Source of the DNA: Microbotryum silenes-acaulis
Lineage: Eukaryota; Basidiomycota; Microbotryomycetes; Microbotryales; Microbotryaceae
DNA: 64,000 nucleotides
NCBI GenBank assembly: GCA_003665825.1
Contig: QPFY01000008.1
Location: forward strand, 124,001 to 188,000
Direction: 5' to 3'
A model generated the notes under the pieces. That model saw nothing but the letters and a program-made list of their open reading frames with translations. It was not told the DNA's origin and did not search any database. The position numbers were made by a program, and so were the translations under genes. Every line of letters begins with the position of its first letter. The first letter of the stretch is position 1. Of the stretch, positions 50,070-59,809 are shown in pieces.

Positions 50070-52070
50070 ATGTCCGACCAGGCACCGCCTGATCCGGGCC
50101 GCGGCCCTCCGGAGCCGGCAGCGACGGGACAACCACGTGGTGACGCGGGGGCGGAAGCCGATGCCGCCGAGGGACCAGCGAACCCCGGCCTAGCGCTGTA
50201 CCAGGAAAAGCGTGATGAAGAAAAGAAGAGGAAAGAGGATGTCGCGAGAATCCTGAAGATGATCAGTGTCGAAGATGGCACACGCCAGGGCACCCGCATC
50301 CTTGTGCTCAAAGACGCACTCGGCTTCGGCAAGGACCGGGCCACCTCCCTGCGCTTCAGCGCACTCAATGCAACGAAACCAATTACCGACACGTCTGGTG
50401 CCGTTCTGGAAGTCACGTTCGAACACACCGGCGTGGCCACCGAACGCGAGAAGTCCGAGTTGTACTCGAAGGTGCTCCGTACCCTGTCGCCCGACACGTC
50501 GTTGTGTTTTAACCTGCCCGCAGGAGTTGTCCTCCCGCCCGAGCTCCAGAAATACGCTCCAATCATCCATGGAGTCGCACCGGAATCGATCATCCAAAGC
50601 GGTAACACCCGGTTCAAGTTCGTGGTGCGCTGCGCTAGCGCAGCGGCGCTCGACCAAGTCCACGACGCGGCGACCAAGATCGAGTGGAAACGCTCCTTTG
50701 CCCAAGTCCGCAAGCGCTTGGCGTTCGTCAAAAACGTCGTCGAACTGCGTTTCATTATCAGTCCTGAGGCCGAATACACGAACGACGACCTCTGGAACAA
50801 ACTGCAAGGCGTCGTCGCCAAGCTTACCGGGGACGGCCACAAGTGCGACTTGCTCCAACTCCAGCAGCCTCTAACGGTCGTTCAAGGCTCGTACCTCGTC
50901 GCTCGAGGAAACTACGCGGCCATCGTCCAGTTCGACGACGACGACCTGTTCAAGAACAACGGTGCTCAACTTCGGCAGGTTCTACCGACGAGGATCGACC
51001 TTCGGGGACGACTCGCAACACTCACGCCCCTTCGCCACGACTACGAGGCCGAAGCCTCGTGCCGCCGATGCGGCTTTGTAGGCCACTCCGACAACTGCGT
51101 TCAAAAGCCGGTCCAGCGTCAGCAGGCCTCCCAGAAAAACAACAACAACCAAAGGCCCCAAGCCGAGCCCCAAAGCAACATCGAGCAAACCTCGACCCCC
51201 CAAAAACAACGCAGAGGTGATGTAGCCTCTCCCTCTCCCCCAATGTCTCCTGTCGCGTCCAAGCGTTCAAAGAAGAACGCATCTCCCACAAGGGACACTA
51301 ACAACTCACCACGAGTCTACCCTACTCGTTCACAAAGCTCTACACCCATAGCATCCGCCCCTCGCGGTTTCATCGTCGCCGCAAACCCATTCGCAAGTCT
51401 GGCCGGCGACGTAGCCGAGGAGGCGCAGGAGGAGCCCGCTCAGGCCCTCGAGGACGACGAGGACGCGATGAGCGTAGTCGAGGCACAGCTGGAACAACAG
51501 CAGGAAGTGCCGCCGCTGGAGCTTTCGGATCTGTCGGATCTGCAGGACCGCGGAGCGGAGGGGAACCAGGGGGAACACACGGAGACGAGTGACGCGGAAG
51601 AAGGGGAATCGCAGTCGGCCGAGACGGGGTCTGTGCCTGAGATTGTTTCGACGACTCCTGAGCATACCCCTGAGCTGACGCGCTCCCGATCGGCCAGTCA
51701 CCATCAGCTTGATATGGACGGCCTTCCCGACGACTGGATGAATCGTGTGTCGGATCGCGAGCGCAAACAGGATGCTGGTCTATACGATGAGATCACCGAG
51801 TTGGACCGCACCCCGTCTGTGACCGGTTGGATGCCTTCGCCGTCTCCAGGTCCAGTGTTTGATCCCGAGCCCGAGCCCAAGCCCAAGCAGGAGGTGGACG
51901 ATGGAAGTTCCCAGGGTCTTCGCCGGTCCGAGCGTATCCAGCGTCTCAACAGCGTCGCGCGCACATCGGACTGGAACGAATCGACTGCTGCGGACCCGCT
52001 CCCCTCACCCACATTCGGACCTATGTTGTCCATCAAGGGAGCTGCTGCTGCAACGAAGGCGCGATCGTAA
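50070..52070 (+). CDS. LINE ORF1 protein (Gag-like, CCHC zinc knuckle)
   Basis: An uninterrupted 666-aa frame. The N-terminus is Pro/Gly/Ala-rich, then a charged helix. A globular region (about 90-290) is shared with ORF1 of the divergent downstream element (for example LRFSALNA and FDDDDLF). A single zinc knuckle CRRCGFVGHSDNC (C-x2-C-x4-H-x4-C) lies near residue 331. The C-terminal half is acidic and low complexity, with a late basic stretch. By analogy with other LINE ORF1 proteins it binds element RNA and forms the RNP. The ORF ends in TAATG, so its stop overlaps the ORF2 start. Confidence 0.88.
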   Translation: MSDQAPPDPGRGPPEPAATGQPRGDAGAEADAAEGPANPGLALYQEKRDEEKKRKEDVARILKMISVEDGTRQGTRILVLKDALGFGKDRATSLRFSALNATKPITDTSGAVLEVTFEHTGVATEREKSELYSKVLRTLSPDTSLCFNLPAGVVLPPELQKYAPIIHGVAPESIIQSGNTRFKFVVRCASAAALDQVHDAATKIEWKRSFAQVRKRLAFVKNVVELRFIISPEAEYTNDDLWNKLQGVVAKLTGDGHKCDLLQLQQPLTVVQGSYLVARGNYAAIVQFDDDDLFKNNGAQLRQVLPTRIDLRGRLATLTPLRHDYEAEASCRRCGFVGHSDNCVQKPVQRQQASQKNNNNQRPQAEPQSNIEQTSTPQKQRRGDVASPSPPMSPVASKRSKKNASPTRDTNNSPRVYPTRSQSSTPIASAPRGFIVAANPFASLAGDVAEEAQEEPAQALEDDEDAMSVVEAQLEQQQEVPPLELSDLSDLQDRGAEGNQGEHTETSDAEEGESQSAETGSVPEIVSTTPEHTPELTRSRSASHHQLDMDGLPDDWMNRVSDRERKQDAGLYDEITELDRTPSVTGWMPSPSPGPVFDPEPEPKPKQEVDDGSSQGLRRSERIQRLNSVARTSDWNESTAADPLPSPTFGPMLSIKGAAAATKARS

Positions 52071-52072
52071 TG
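52068..52072 (+). promoter_or_regulatory. TAATG stop-restart junction between ORF1 and ORF2 (copy 1)
   Basis: The TAA stop of ORF1 and the ATG of ORF2 share one A. The same pentanucleotide joins the ORFs of the divergent element at 62076-62080. UAAUG-type reinitiation is an established mode of ORF2 translation in some LINEs (silkworm SART1). Confidence 0.8.
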
Positions 52073-55000
52073 ATTGACTTCATCATCATGACCTGGAACG
52101 TCAACAGGGGCTTCAATACCCCTGAACGACGTCGTCTGCTTCTTTCGTATTTCACTTCGCTCACACCTCCCCCTTCTGCTATCCTTCTCCAGGAACACAA
52201 TGTTCCTAAATCACGACAATCTCACATACGCCACGAGTACGCCCAGTCCCACCAGGGCGAGGCCTACTTTTCTCAACACTGCCTCACTTTGATTCCAAGC
52301 TCTTCTCCTCTTCTCGGTGGTCATCGTCGCACGCGTCAGTCTCTTGGCGGGCGCTTACTCGTGACCACCTTCGATGTGCGGGGTTCGACGGACGTCGTCG
52401 AACTCAACAATATCTACGCTCCGGTTCAACCCGCCGAGCGCCTCCTCTTCTTCACCTCCCTTCACTTTCGGGCGACCGTCTCCTCTCACATTCGGGTCAT
52501 CGCGGGCGATCTCAACGACTGCCCTATCCCCGCGGTGGATCGAGTGCGACAGGTGGACCGCCCGAACACCCACCACTGGCCCGCGCTTATGTCTCGGCTC
52601 GACGGGGCGTACACGGATGCCATTCGGCTCATGCACCCACTGTCGCCGGCGACCACGCGCCCGCATCTCAGCAAGGACGGCCGGCTCATTTCGCGCGCGC
52701 GCATCGACTTTGTTCTGGTGCAGCGGCGACACGAGTGACGGATCGTTTCTGCTTCCACTCTGTACAATATCTCTCGATCCATGTCGGATCATCGACCGGT
52801 TACGGTCACATTTAGGCTGCGCGCAAGTGGTGCCGAGGTCGAAGCGGAGCCCTGCCTTCCCCAGGCGGCTCATTTTCTGACCCGCATCAACTCGTCGACC
52901 TTCAAACACGCCGAGTTTAAGGAGTTCGTCACTCCTCTCCTTGAGCAGGCACCGTCTGGGGATCCGGTCGCGGACCTTCAGCGCGTACTCTCGGAGTCTC
53001 GGGTCCAAGCTCTCGAGCTGTCTCGGCGTCTGTTTCGGGAGCGCAACGCCCTCGAGATGATGCTGGTATCTCGACTGCAGGACATTGAGTCTCGTCGGGT
53101 GATGAGCCCCTTTGACGTCATCGACTGGACGAACACCCACGACGCTCTCACCAAACTTGTGAACGAGCGAGCAAGGCAGTCCCGGATCAGGGCGCACGTG
53201 CCCGAGATTGCATCCGAGGAACGTCTCAGTCGTCCGGTTCATGCCAAACTGGCTGCTCGGTCCCGGGATGTGAAGTTTCAGAGTATCCGGCTCGCTGATG
53301 GCGAGCTCACCACTGACATTGAGCGCGCGCTCGAGCACACCCATTCTCATTTCCAGCAGCACTACCTTGTCGAAGCGAAGGATCCGGAACAGGTCGTGAC
53401 GATGCGGGATGAGCTCTTGGGACCCATCAGATCAGCAAGACCTTGTGACGACCCGCTTTCCGACGCTCGCTTCCTTCGGCGCTTCTCGAATTCGCACGTC
53501 GACATTCTTGCCGAGCCCATCAGCGAGGCCGAGGTGCTCGCAGCGATTCGAACCACGCACGAAGGTCGATCTCCGGGTCCTTCAGGGGTCCCCTATGAGA
53601 TGTATCGAGCCTGCCCCTTGCTTTGGGCCCCTCTCTTGACTCGAGCCTACAACGAGCTGATTACTCGAGGCTCCCTTACTCCACAACAGAGCCAGGCGAA
53701 TGTGCGCCTCTTGTTCAAACACAACAAACCTGGTGCAGCGCGGTGCGACCTCAAATCGTATCGTCCGATCACCTTGCGGGAATGCGACTACAAGATCTTC
53801 ACCAAGGTCTACGTGGCTCGTCTGAACCGGATCCTCCCCGATGTTCTTCCGGCCGGACAGCATGGGTTCGTCAAGGGGCGAAGACCAGCGGACGCGGCTT
53901 TGCATCTGAGGCTCCTGATCGACGAGATTAGGGGTCGTGGGGCAGAGTTCCCGACAGCAGCGCTCCTCTCCCTGGATCAGAGCTCGGCTTACGACATGGT
54001 CGAGCACGATTGGGTCTTTGCGGTGTTTGAGGCTCTCGGCGCGCCGGAATCTTTCCAGCGCGTCTTGCGGATGCTCTACAACGGCGAGACGTCCACAGCG
54101 CGGTACATTGTCAACGGTTTCCTTACCGAGACGGTGCGACTCCTGTGCGGTCTTGGCCAGGGCGATCCTCTCTCTTCTTCTGTCTGGGATGTGGTATTCC
54201 AACCCTTCCTTGATTCTCTCAGTCGACGCAACATTGCGCTGACTATCACTCTTCCGGAGCTGGCTCCTCGTCCGCAGACTCGATGCATCACCAATTTGGC
54301 GTTCGCGGATGACGCCGTCGTCGCTGTCGCTGGACCGGAAGCTATTGCTTCGCTCGAGGCGTTAGCTCGGGATTGGCGACTCGCGACGAACGGCCGTCTA
54401 AACACCGACAAAACCGTGGTGATGCCATTGGGCGCGACGTTGTGGGATCGCGCGGACTTGTCCAAACTGTCGTTCGTGGCACCGGACGAGTCTCTTCCCT
54501 GGATCGGTCTCCAGTTTGCGCCTGACGGCAACAACAGGCTGGGATTCCATGATCTTGAGCGAAGGGTCGATCGAGTGATTCTCTCGGTGCGCGACCGATG
54601 GATGACGCATCATACCCGGGCTTTCTATCTCAACCGCTACGGCATCTCCAAGGTGCTGCACTCTCTCTCCGCCGACGTACCGCCATCCGACGTGATCAAG
54701 GCGATCGAGCGCAAGCTTGCCGACTTTGTGAAGGGAGGACCGCGGCGCAGCGACTACAAGCAATCGGTCGTCTTCACGGCACGGGCGCGAGGTGGTCTCA
54801 GCGTCGTGAGCATCCAAGATGTGGTGGATTCAGTCTCGGTACGGATTTGGGACGTGCTGGCCGGCGGGTCAACTGCGATTTGGAGCGATCTGGCTCGGAG
54901 TTCCATCCGGCGAGCGCTTCCGACCTTTGACTTTGCTACGGATCTGTGGACGTGGAGGAACGCCGACGCACCCCGGGAGCTACATCCCCGCTGGCGAGCG

Positions 55001-56110
55001 GTGCTCTCGGTCGCTGAACGCTACCCTGCCGTCGTCGATCCTGCCAAACTTTCGGTCTCCAATTTTCTTTCTCTTTCTCCCCTCCAACCTGGTCTGCATG
55101 ACTCGCGGGCGTTCTCGGAGCAGGATAAGCGTTTGGCGAAGCTTTTCAGTTTCGAACGCACCATCGCTGACATCTATGCGCGAGCCCAATACCCCGCAGC
55201 TCCAACGGTGCCCTGGACCCCTGAGAAGCATCCCCAAGGCGACGGCTCGGAGCTGTCCAACCTTTGGCAATGGAAGCGCGATCAAGTCCAGGCGTGGATC
55301 CAGGTCGCAGGCGATCGCCTCATCCCGCCGCTTCCGCCTCCTGTTCCCGTCCTCGCACGTCGACCACCCGTCATTCGTGTTGTTGGAGCACCTGGAGTCC
55401 GGCCCGGCGGTCCCCTCGAGCACATCTTGCCCAGAGCGACTCCGGTCGGCGTGCCTGATCAAAAACTTCCCCTCCCCTCCGGCCCCTTGTGTGCTGATCA
55501 GTGGAGAATGTTGAACTTGGACAGACCTTACACCATTGCGCGACTTCGACGCGTCATCAACCATCGACGTTTCGACCACACACAACGCCCTGGATCACTC
55601 GTCACACCCAAAGAAAGGCGACTCTTCTGGGTGTGGTTCCACACCGGGCCCGCCACGGCCCGCGAGCGCGAGGTGCACTTCAAGCTGGCGTACCACTTCA
55701 CGCCAACGCGGAAGCGCCAGTTTGTGCAGCGGCATGGCGACTCAGCCTGCTGCCTCGTGCAGGCATGCAGCCTGGCAGGGGTGGAGGATGACTTTACTCA
55801 CTTTTGGCATGATTGCCCTGACTCTTCTCAGTTTTGGCAAGCAGCTAGGTCCATTCTCTGCGACGCGCTGGGGGTCGTGTCGATCCTCGACCTCGACTAC
55901 ACGGCACTTCAGATCGAGCACGGCCTCCCTCGACTGCGCGCTCGCCTTCCGACGTCGAAAAAGCGCCCAATCCGCGCCTTCATTGCGCTGGCGCTCGACA
56001 CTCTCAGCAACCGACGCTGGGATCTCCATCGCCACGCCAAAGCGATGTCGAGCATGGACAAGGAGATGGCGGGACTGAAGGAGAGGTTGGAGCTCAGATT
56101 GGCACGATGA
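52070..56110 (+). pseudogene. LINE ORF2 polyprotein (APE endonuclease - reverse transcriptase) with one in-frame stop
   Basis: One reading frame of 1,347 codons, broken only by TGA at 52736-52738. Upstream lies the APE endonuclease: TWNVNRG, LLQEHN, NNIYAPV, GDLNDCP, ARIDFVL and, just past the stop, SDHRPV. Downstream lies the [48 protein letters not shown] and FADDAV in place of YADD. The C-terminus has a Cys/His cluster (CCLVQAC...HFWHDC). All catalytic motifs are present, so the element is nearly intact. The stop lies between endonuclease and RT, where the related element has a sense codon. The TGA is followed by C, a leaky context, so readthrough is a less likely alternative to inactivation. 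Confidence 0.88.
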
Positions 56111-57500
56111 AGTAGACGGCGCTCCTCCCTACCCAGCCAAGAACCACAAACCAAAAACCAAATAAAAATCACAAGTCCCCTTTCCCTCTTTCTCAATCTC
56201 CAAAATGTCTCCCAAACACGCCAGAATACTGAACCTGTTTTCTCTCGCTCTTTTTGCCATTCCTCCTCATAGGCTTCCGTACTCCCCAGGAGCCTCGGGT
56301 TCTTTGCGCCGGCGGGCATTGTCGCCCTTGGTTCGAGCTTCTGCCACATCACGATGACACACAGCGAAAGCGGATCCCCTTGGCCCTCTCCTGGACTACG
56401 CCGTGAGTTTTCCACTCCTCTCAAGGGCCGGGTCAGTTTTCTCTTTTCGGTCGAGCGACTCCGTGATTTCCTGTTCAAGGCCGGCACAAACTGCCTGCGT
56501 GGCTCGCCTCTCCTTGCTTTGCTGCTCGCTCGGAGTCGCGGCCGCGCGGCGGGTGACTCGGGTACCGAACCGCCATACACATCCACACTCGAGCGAGGTC
56601 CCACCCAATGACATCACCGTCGTGGGCCTCATGCTCCTTCATTCCCCAGTATCTGCGGTGATTGGGAACCACCTGCACGTACAACGGGACTCGAGTGTGC
56701 GTTCCGAGATTGGGAGTACGCCGCAGGGAAGCGAGGCCCCTGCGGAAGGTATACCCCGCCTCTTGTCTCCAGCCGCGCGCCGGTGTTGTCGGCCACCCGC
56801 CCGCGCTGCAGACCGAGGCGTGTCCAATGGACTGTCACATGCTCCGTGACTTTCCCCGGAAATCTATGGATTGTGTGTTTTTGTGCGAAGTAGGCCTGTT
56901 TCGCAGTTGCAGTCATTGAAATGGGGGTGATCTGGGGTCGTGCGGTCGCGAGGGGGGGCCGACTTTGGTAACCGAAAAGGGGTTTGGAATCCGCGGTGCA
57001 GATCCAGCGCAGTTGGGTACAAGGGGTAGGTGATTGCTGCGGTCGCAGGGGGTTACATCCCCCCTTTGGACCACGTGAATCATTCGGATTGAGCGGGATG
57101 TTTGTGCCATCGGAGGCCTTGTTCGACGCGTGTCAAAGAATTAAGGGGCTTCAAGGAGTAGGGCGGTCTCGGGGGGGGTCTGAAGTCAAAAGATCGAAGA
57201 AGGTTCAACTGTACAACTATAATCGGATTCGCCTGTACAACACATGTACCACCACCAACAATTCCTCCATCGTTTCCCGATTCCTTGTGTATTATCTTCA
57301 ATCTTCCTTTCATTCGTCTCTGGGAGGGAGCAACCGTGGGTGGGGGGGACTTGAACTCGGATGTATCGGGTTGGTCTGTTCTGCTAGTTACAACGCATCG
57401 AGCGGCGGTTGTGGTCATCATCGTGCATACTGGGCAGCATCTCCTTTAGTTCCGTAGGGGGTTTTCTCGTCTTGCAAATTAGCGATGAGTTTCATACAAA
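56111..57500 (+). other. Long 3' UTR of LINE copy 1
   Basis: About 1.39 kb between the ORF2 stop and the A-rich tail. It is repeated at about 58314-59700 in the truncated copy with few differences, which confirms it belongs to the element. Several open frames on both strands are shared by the two copies but show no recognisable domain. It contains an antisense A-box/B-box pair (listed separately). It ends GTTTCATAC followed by A residues. Confidence 0.8.
57347..57386 (-). other. Antisense tRNA-like A-box/B-box pair in LINE 3' UTR (copy 1)
   Basis: On the minus strand, TAGCAGAACAGA (57386-57375) matches an A-box pattern and GAGTTCAAGTCC (57358-57347) matches a B-box. The spacing is about 16 nt. 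The sequence does not fold as a complete tRNA: the T-stem is unpaired and the anticodon arm is too short. It may be a tRNA relic or an internal Pol III promoter-like element. Confidence 0.35.
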
Positions 57501-57519
57501 AAAAAATATAAAAAAAATC

Positions 57520-58313
57520 GCCTCATCCCGCCGCTTCCGCCTCCTGTTCCCGTCCTCGCACGTCGGCCACCCGTCATTCGTGTTGTTGGAGCACCTGGAG
57601 TCCGGCCCGGCGGTCCCCTCGAGCACATCTTGCCCAGAGCGACTCCGGTCGGCATGCCTGATCAAAAACTTCCCCTCCCCTCCGGCCCCTTGTGTGCTGA
57701 TCAGTGGAGAATGTTGAACTTGGACAGACCTTACACCATTGCGCGACTTCGACGCGTCATCAACCATCGACGTTTCGACCACACACAACGCCCTGGATCA
57801 CTCGTCACACCCAAAGAAAGGCGACTCTTCTGGGTGTGGTTCCACACCGGGCCCGCCACGGCCCGCGAGCGCGAGGTGCACTTCAAGCTGGCGTACCACT
57901 TCACGCCAACGCGGAAGCGCCAGTTTGTGCAGCGGCATGGCGACTCAGCCTGCTGCCTTGTGCAGGCATGCAGCCTGGCAGGGGTGGAGGATGACTTTAC
58001 TCACTTTTGGCATGATTGCCCTGACTCTTCTCAATTTTGGCAAGCAGCTAGGTCCATTCTCTGCGACGCGCTGGGGGTCGTATCGATCCTCGACCTCGAC
58101 TACACGGCACTTCAGATCGAGCACGGCCTCCCTCGACTGCGCGCTCGCCTTCCGACGTCGAAAAAGCGCCCAATCCGCGCCTTCATTGCGCTGGCGCTCG
58201 ACACTCTCAGCAACCGACGCTGGGATCTCCATCGCCACGCCAAAGCGATGTCGAGCATGGACAAGGAGATGGCGGGACTGAAGGAGAGGTTGGAGCTCAG
58301 ATTGGCACGATGA
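57520..58313 (+). pseudogene. LINE ORF2 C-terminal fragment (copy 2)
   Basis: The last ~260 codons of ORF2, open to the natural stop. They carry the PRATPVGMPDQ region and the C-terminal Cys/His motif, but no endonuclease or RT core. It has no promoter or start of its own and should be non-functional. Confidence 0.85.
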
Positions 58314-59550
58314 AGTAGACGGCGCTCCTCCCTACCCAGCCAAGAACCACAAACCAAAAACCAAATAAAAATCACAAGTCCCCTTTCCCTCTTTCTCAAT
58401 CTCCAAAATGTCTCCCAAACACGCCAGAATACTGAACCTGTTTTCTCTCGCTCTTTTTGCCATTCCTCCTCATAGGCTTCCGTACTCCCCAGGAGCCTCG
58501 GGTTCTTTGCGCCGGCGGGCATTGTCGCCCTTGGTTCGAGCTTCTGCCACATCACGATGACACACAGCGAAAGCGGATCCCCTTGGCCCTCTCCTGGACT
58601 ACGCCGTGAGTTTTCCACTCCTCTCAAGGGCCGGGTCAGTTTTCTCTTTTCGGTCGAGCGACTCCGTGATTTCCTGTTCAAGGCCGGCACAAACTGCCTG
58701 CGTGGCTCGCCTCTCCTTGCTTTGCTGCTCGCTCGGAGTCGCGGCCGCGCGGCGGGTGACTCGGGTACCGAACCGCCATACACATCCACACTCGAGCGAG
58801 GTCCCACCCAATGACATCACCGTCGTGGGCCTCATGCTCCTTCATTCCCCAGTATCTGCGGTGATTGGGAACCACCTGCACGTACAACGGGACTCGAGTG
58901 TGCGTTCCGAGATTGGGAGTACGCCGCAGGGAAGCGAGGCCCCTGCGGAAGGTATACCCCGCCTCTGGTCTCCAGCCGCGCGCCGGTGTTGTCGGCCACC
59001 CGCCCGCGCTGCAGACCGAGGCGTGTCCAATGGACTGTCACATGCTCCGTGACTTTCCCCGGAAATCTCGGGATTGTGTGTTTTTGTGCGAAGTAGGCCT
59101 GTTTCGCAGTTGCAGTCATTGAAATGGGGGTGATCTGGGGTCGTGCGGTCGCGAGGGGGGGGCCGACTTTGGTAACCGAAAAGGGGTTTGGAATCCGCGG
59201 TGCAGATCCAGCGCAGTTGGGTACAAGGGGTAGGTGATTGCTGCGGTCGCAGGGGGTTACATCCCCCCTTTGGACCACGTGAATCATTCGGATTGAGCGG
59301 GATGTTTGTGCCATCGGAGGCCTTGTTCGACGCGTGTCAAAGAATTAAGGGGCTTCAAGGAGTAGGGCGGTCTCAGGGGGGGTCTGAAGTCAAAAGATCG
59401 AAGAAGGTTCAACTGTACAACTATAATCGGATTCGCCTGTACAACACATGTACCACCACCAACAATTCCTCCATCGTTTCCCGATTCCTTGTGTATTATC
59501 TTCAATCTTCCTTTCATTCGTCTCTGGGAGGGAGCAACCGTGGGTGGGGG

Positions 59551-59590
59551 GGACTTGAACTCGGATGTATCGGGTTGGTCTGTTCTGCTA
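59551..59590 (-). other. Antisense tRNA-like A-box/B-box pair in LINE 3' UTR (copy 2)
   Basis: Identical counterpart of the motif in copy 1, at the expected 2,204-bp offset. Confidence 0.35.
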
Positions 59591-59809
59591 GTTACAACGC
59601 ATCGAGCGGCGGTTGTGGTCATCATCGTGCATACTGGGCAGCATCTCCTTTAGTTCCGTAGGGGGTTTTCTCGTCTTGCAAATTAGCGATGAGTTTCATA
59701 CAAAAAAAATAAAATTTGAGGGCGGGAGGAGCAAGTAAAAATCACTTCACTTCGAAATCGCCCTACCGCAGTCTTCGATACTCGAGTTAACAAGTGATAC
59801 ACCGACAAG

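Larger units (their letters stand above)
49997..57516 (+). mobile_element. Non-LTR retrotransposon (LINE), near-complete copy 1
   Basis: Element layout: short 5' leader, ORF1 (50070-52070), ORF2 (52070-56110, with one in-frame TGA), a long 3' UTR and an A-rich tail (A9-TAT-A8, 57498-57517). There are no LTRs. The APE-type endonuclease plus RT with a C-terminal CCHC-like motif places it in the L1/Tad1-like branch of LINEs; clade assignment is inference. The true 5' end is not visible: no target-site duplication could be matched, and the heptamer may be inside the element. Confidence 0.88.
57517..59714 (+). mobile_element. 5'-truncated LINE copy 2, same subfamily as copy 1
   Basis: Sequence from 57517 repeats copy 1 from 55314 onward (offset 2,203, then 2,204 after a one-base G-run difference). 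I saw only about eight substitutions in some 2.2 kb, so the insertion is young. It starts inside ORF2 and ends in its own A-rich tail (A8-T-A4). It sits directly in the A-rich tail of copy 1, in the same orientation. Truncated 5' ends are typical of target-primed reverse transcription. Confidence 0.92.

Noticed and set aside
57340..57420. A true tRNA gene on the minus strand in the LINE 3' UTR
   Set aside because: A- and B-box-like motifs are present, but the T-stem does not pair and the anticodon arm is too short, so it is listed only as tRNA-like.
58112..58807. 231-aa minus-strand frame present in both LINE copies
   Set aside because: It overlaps the ORF2 3' end and UTR antisense; presence in both copies only reflects recent duplication.
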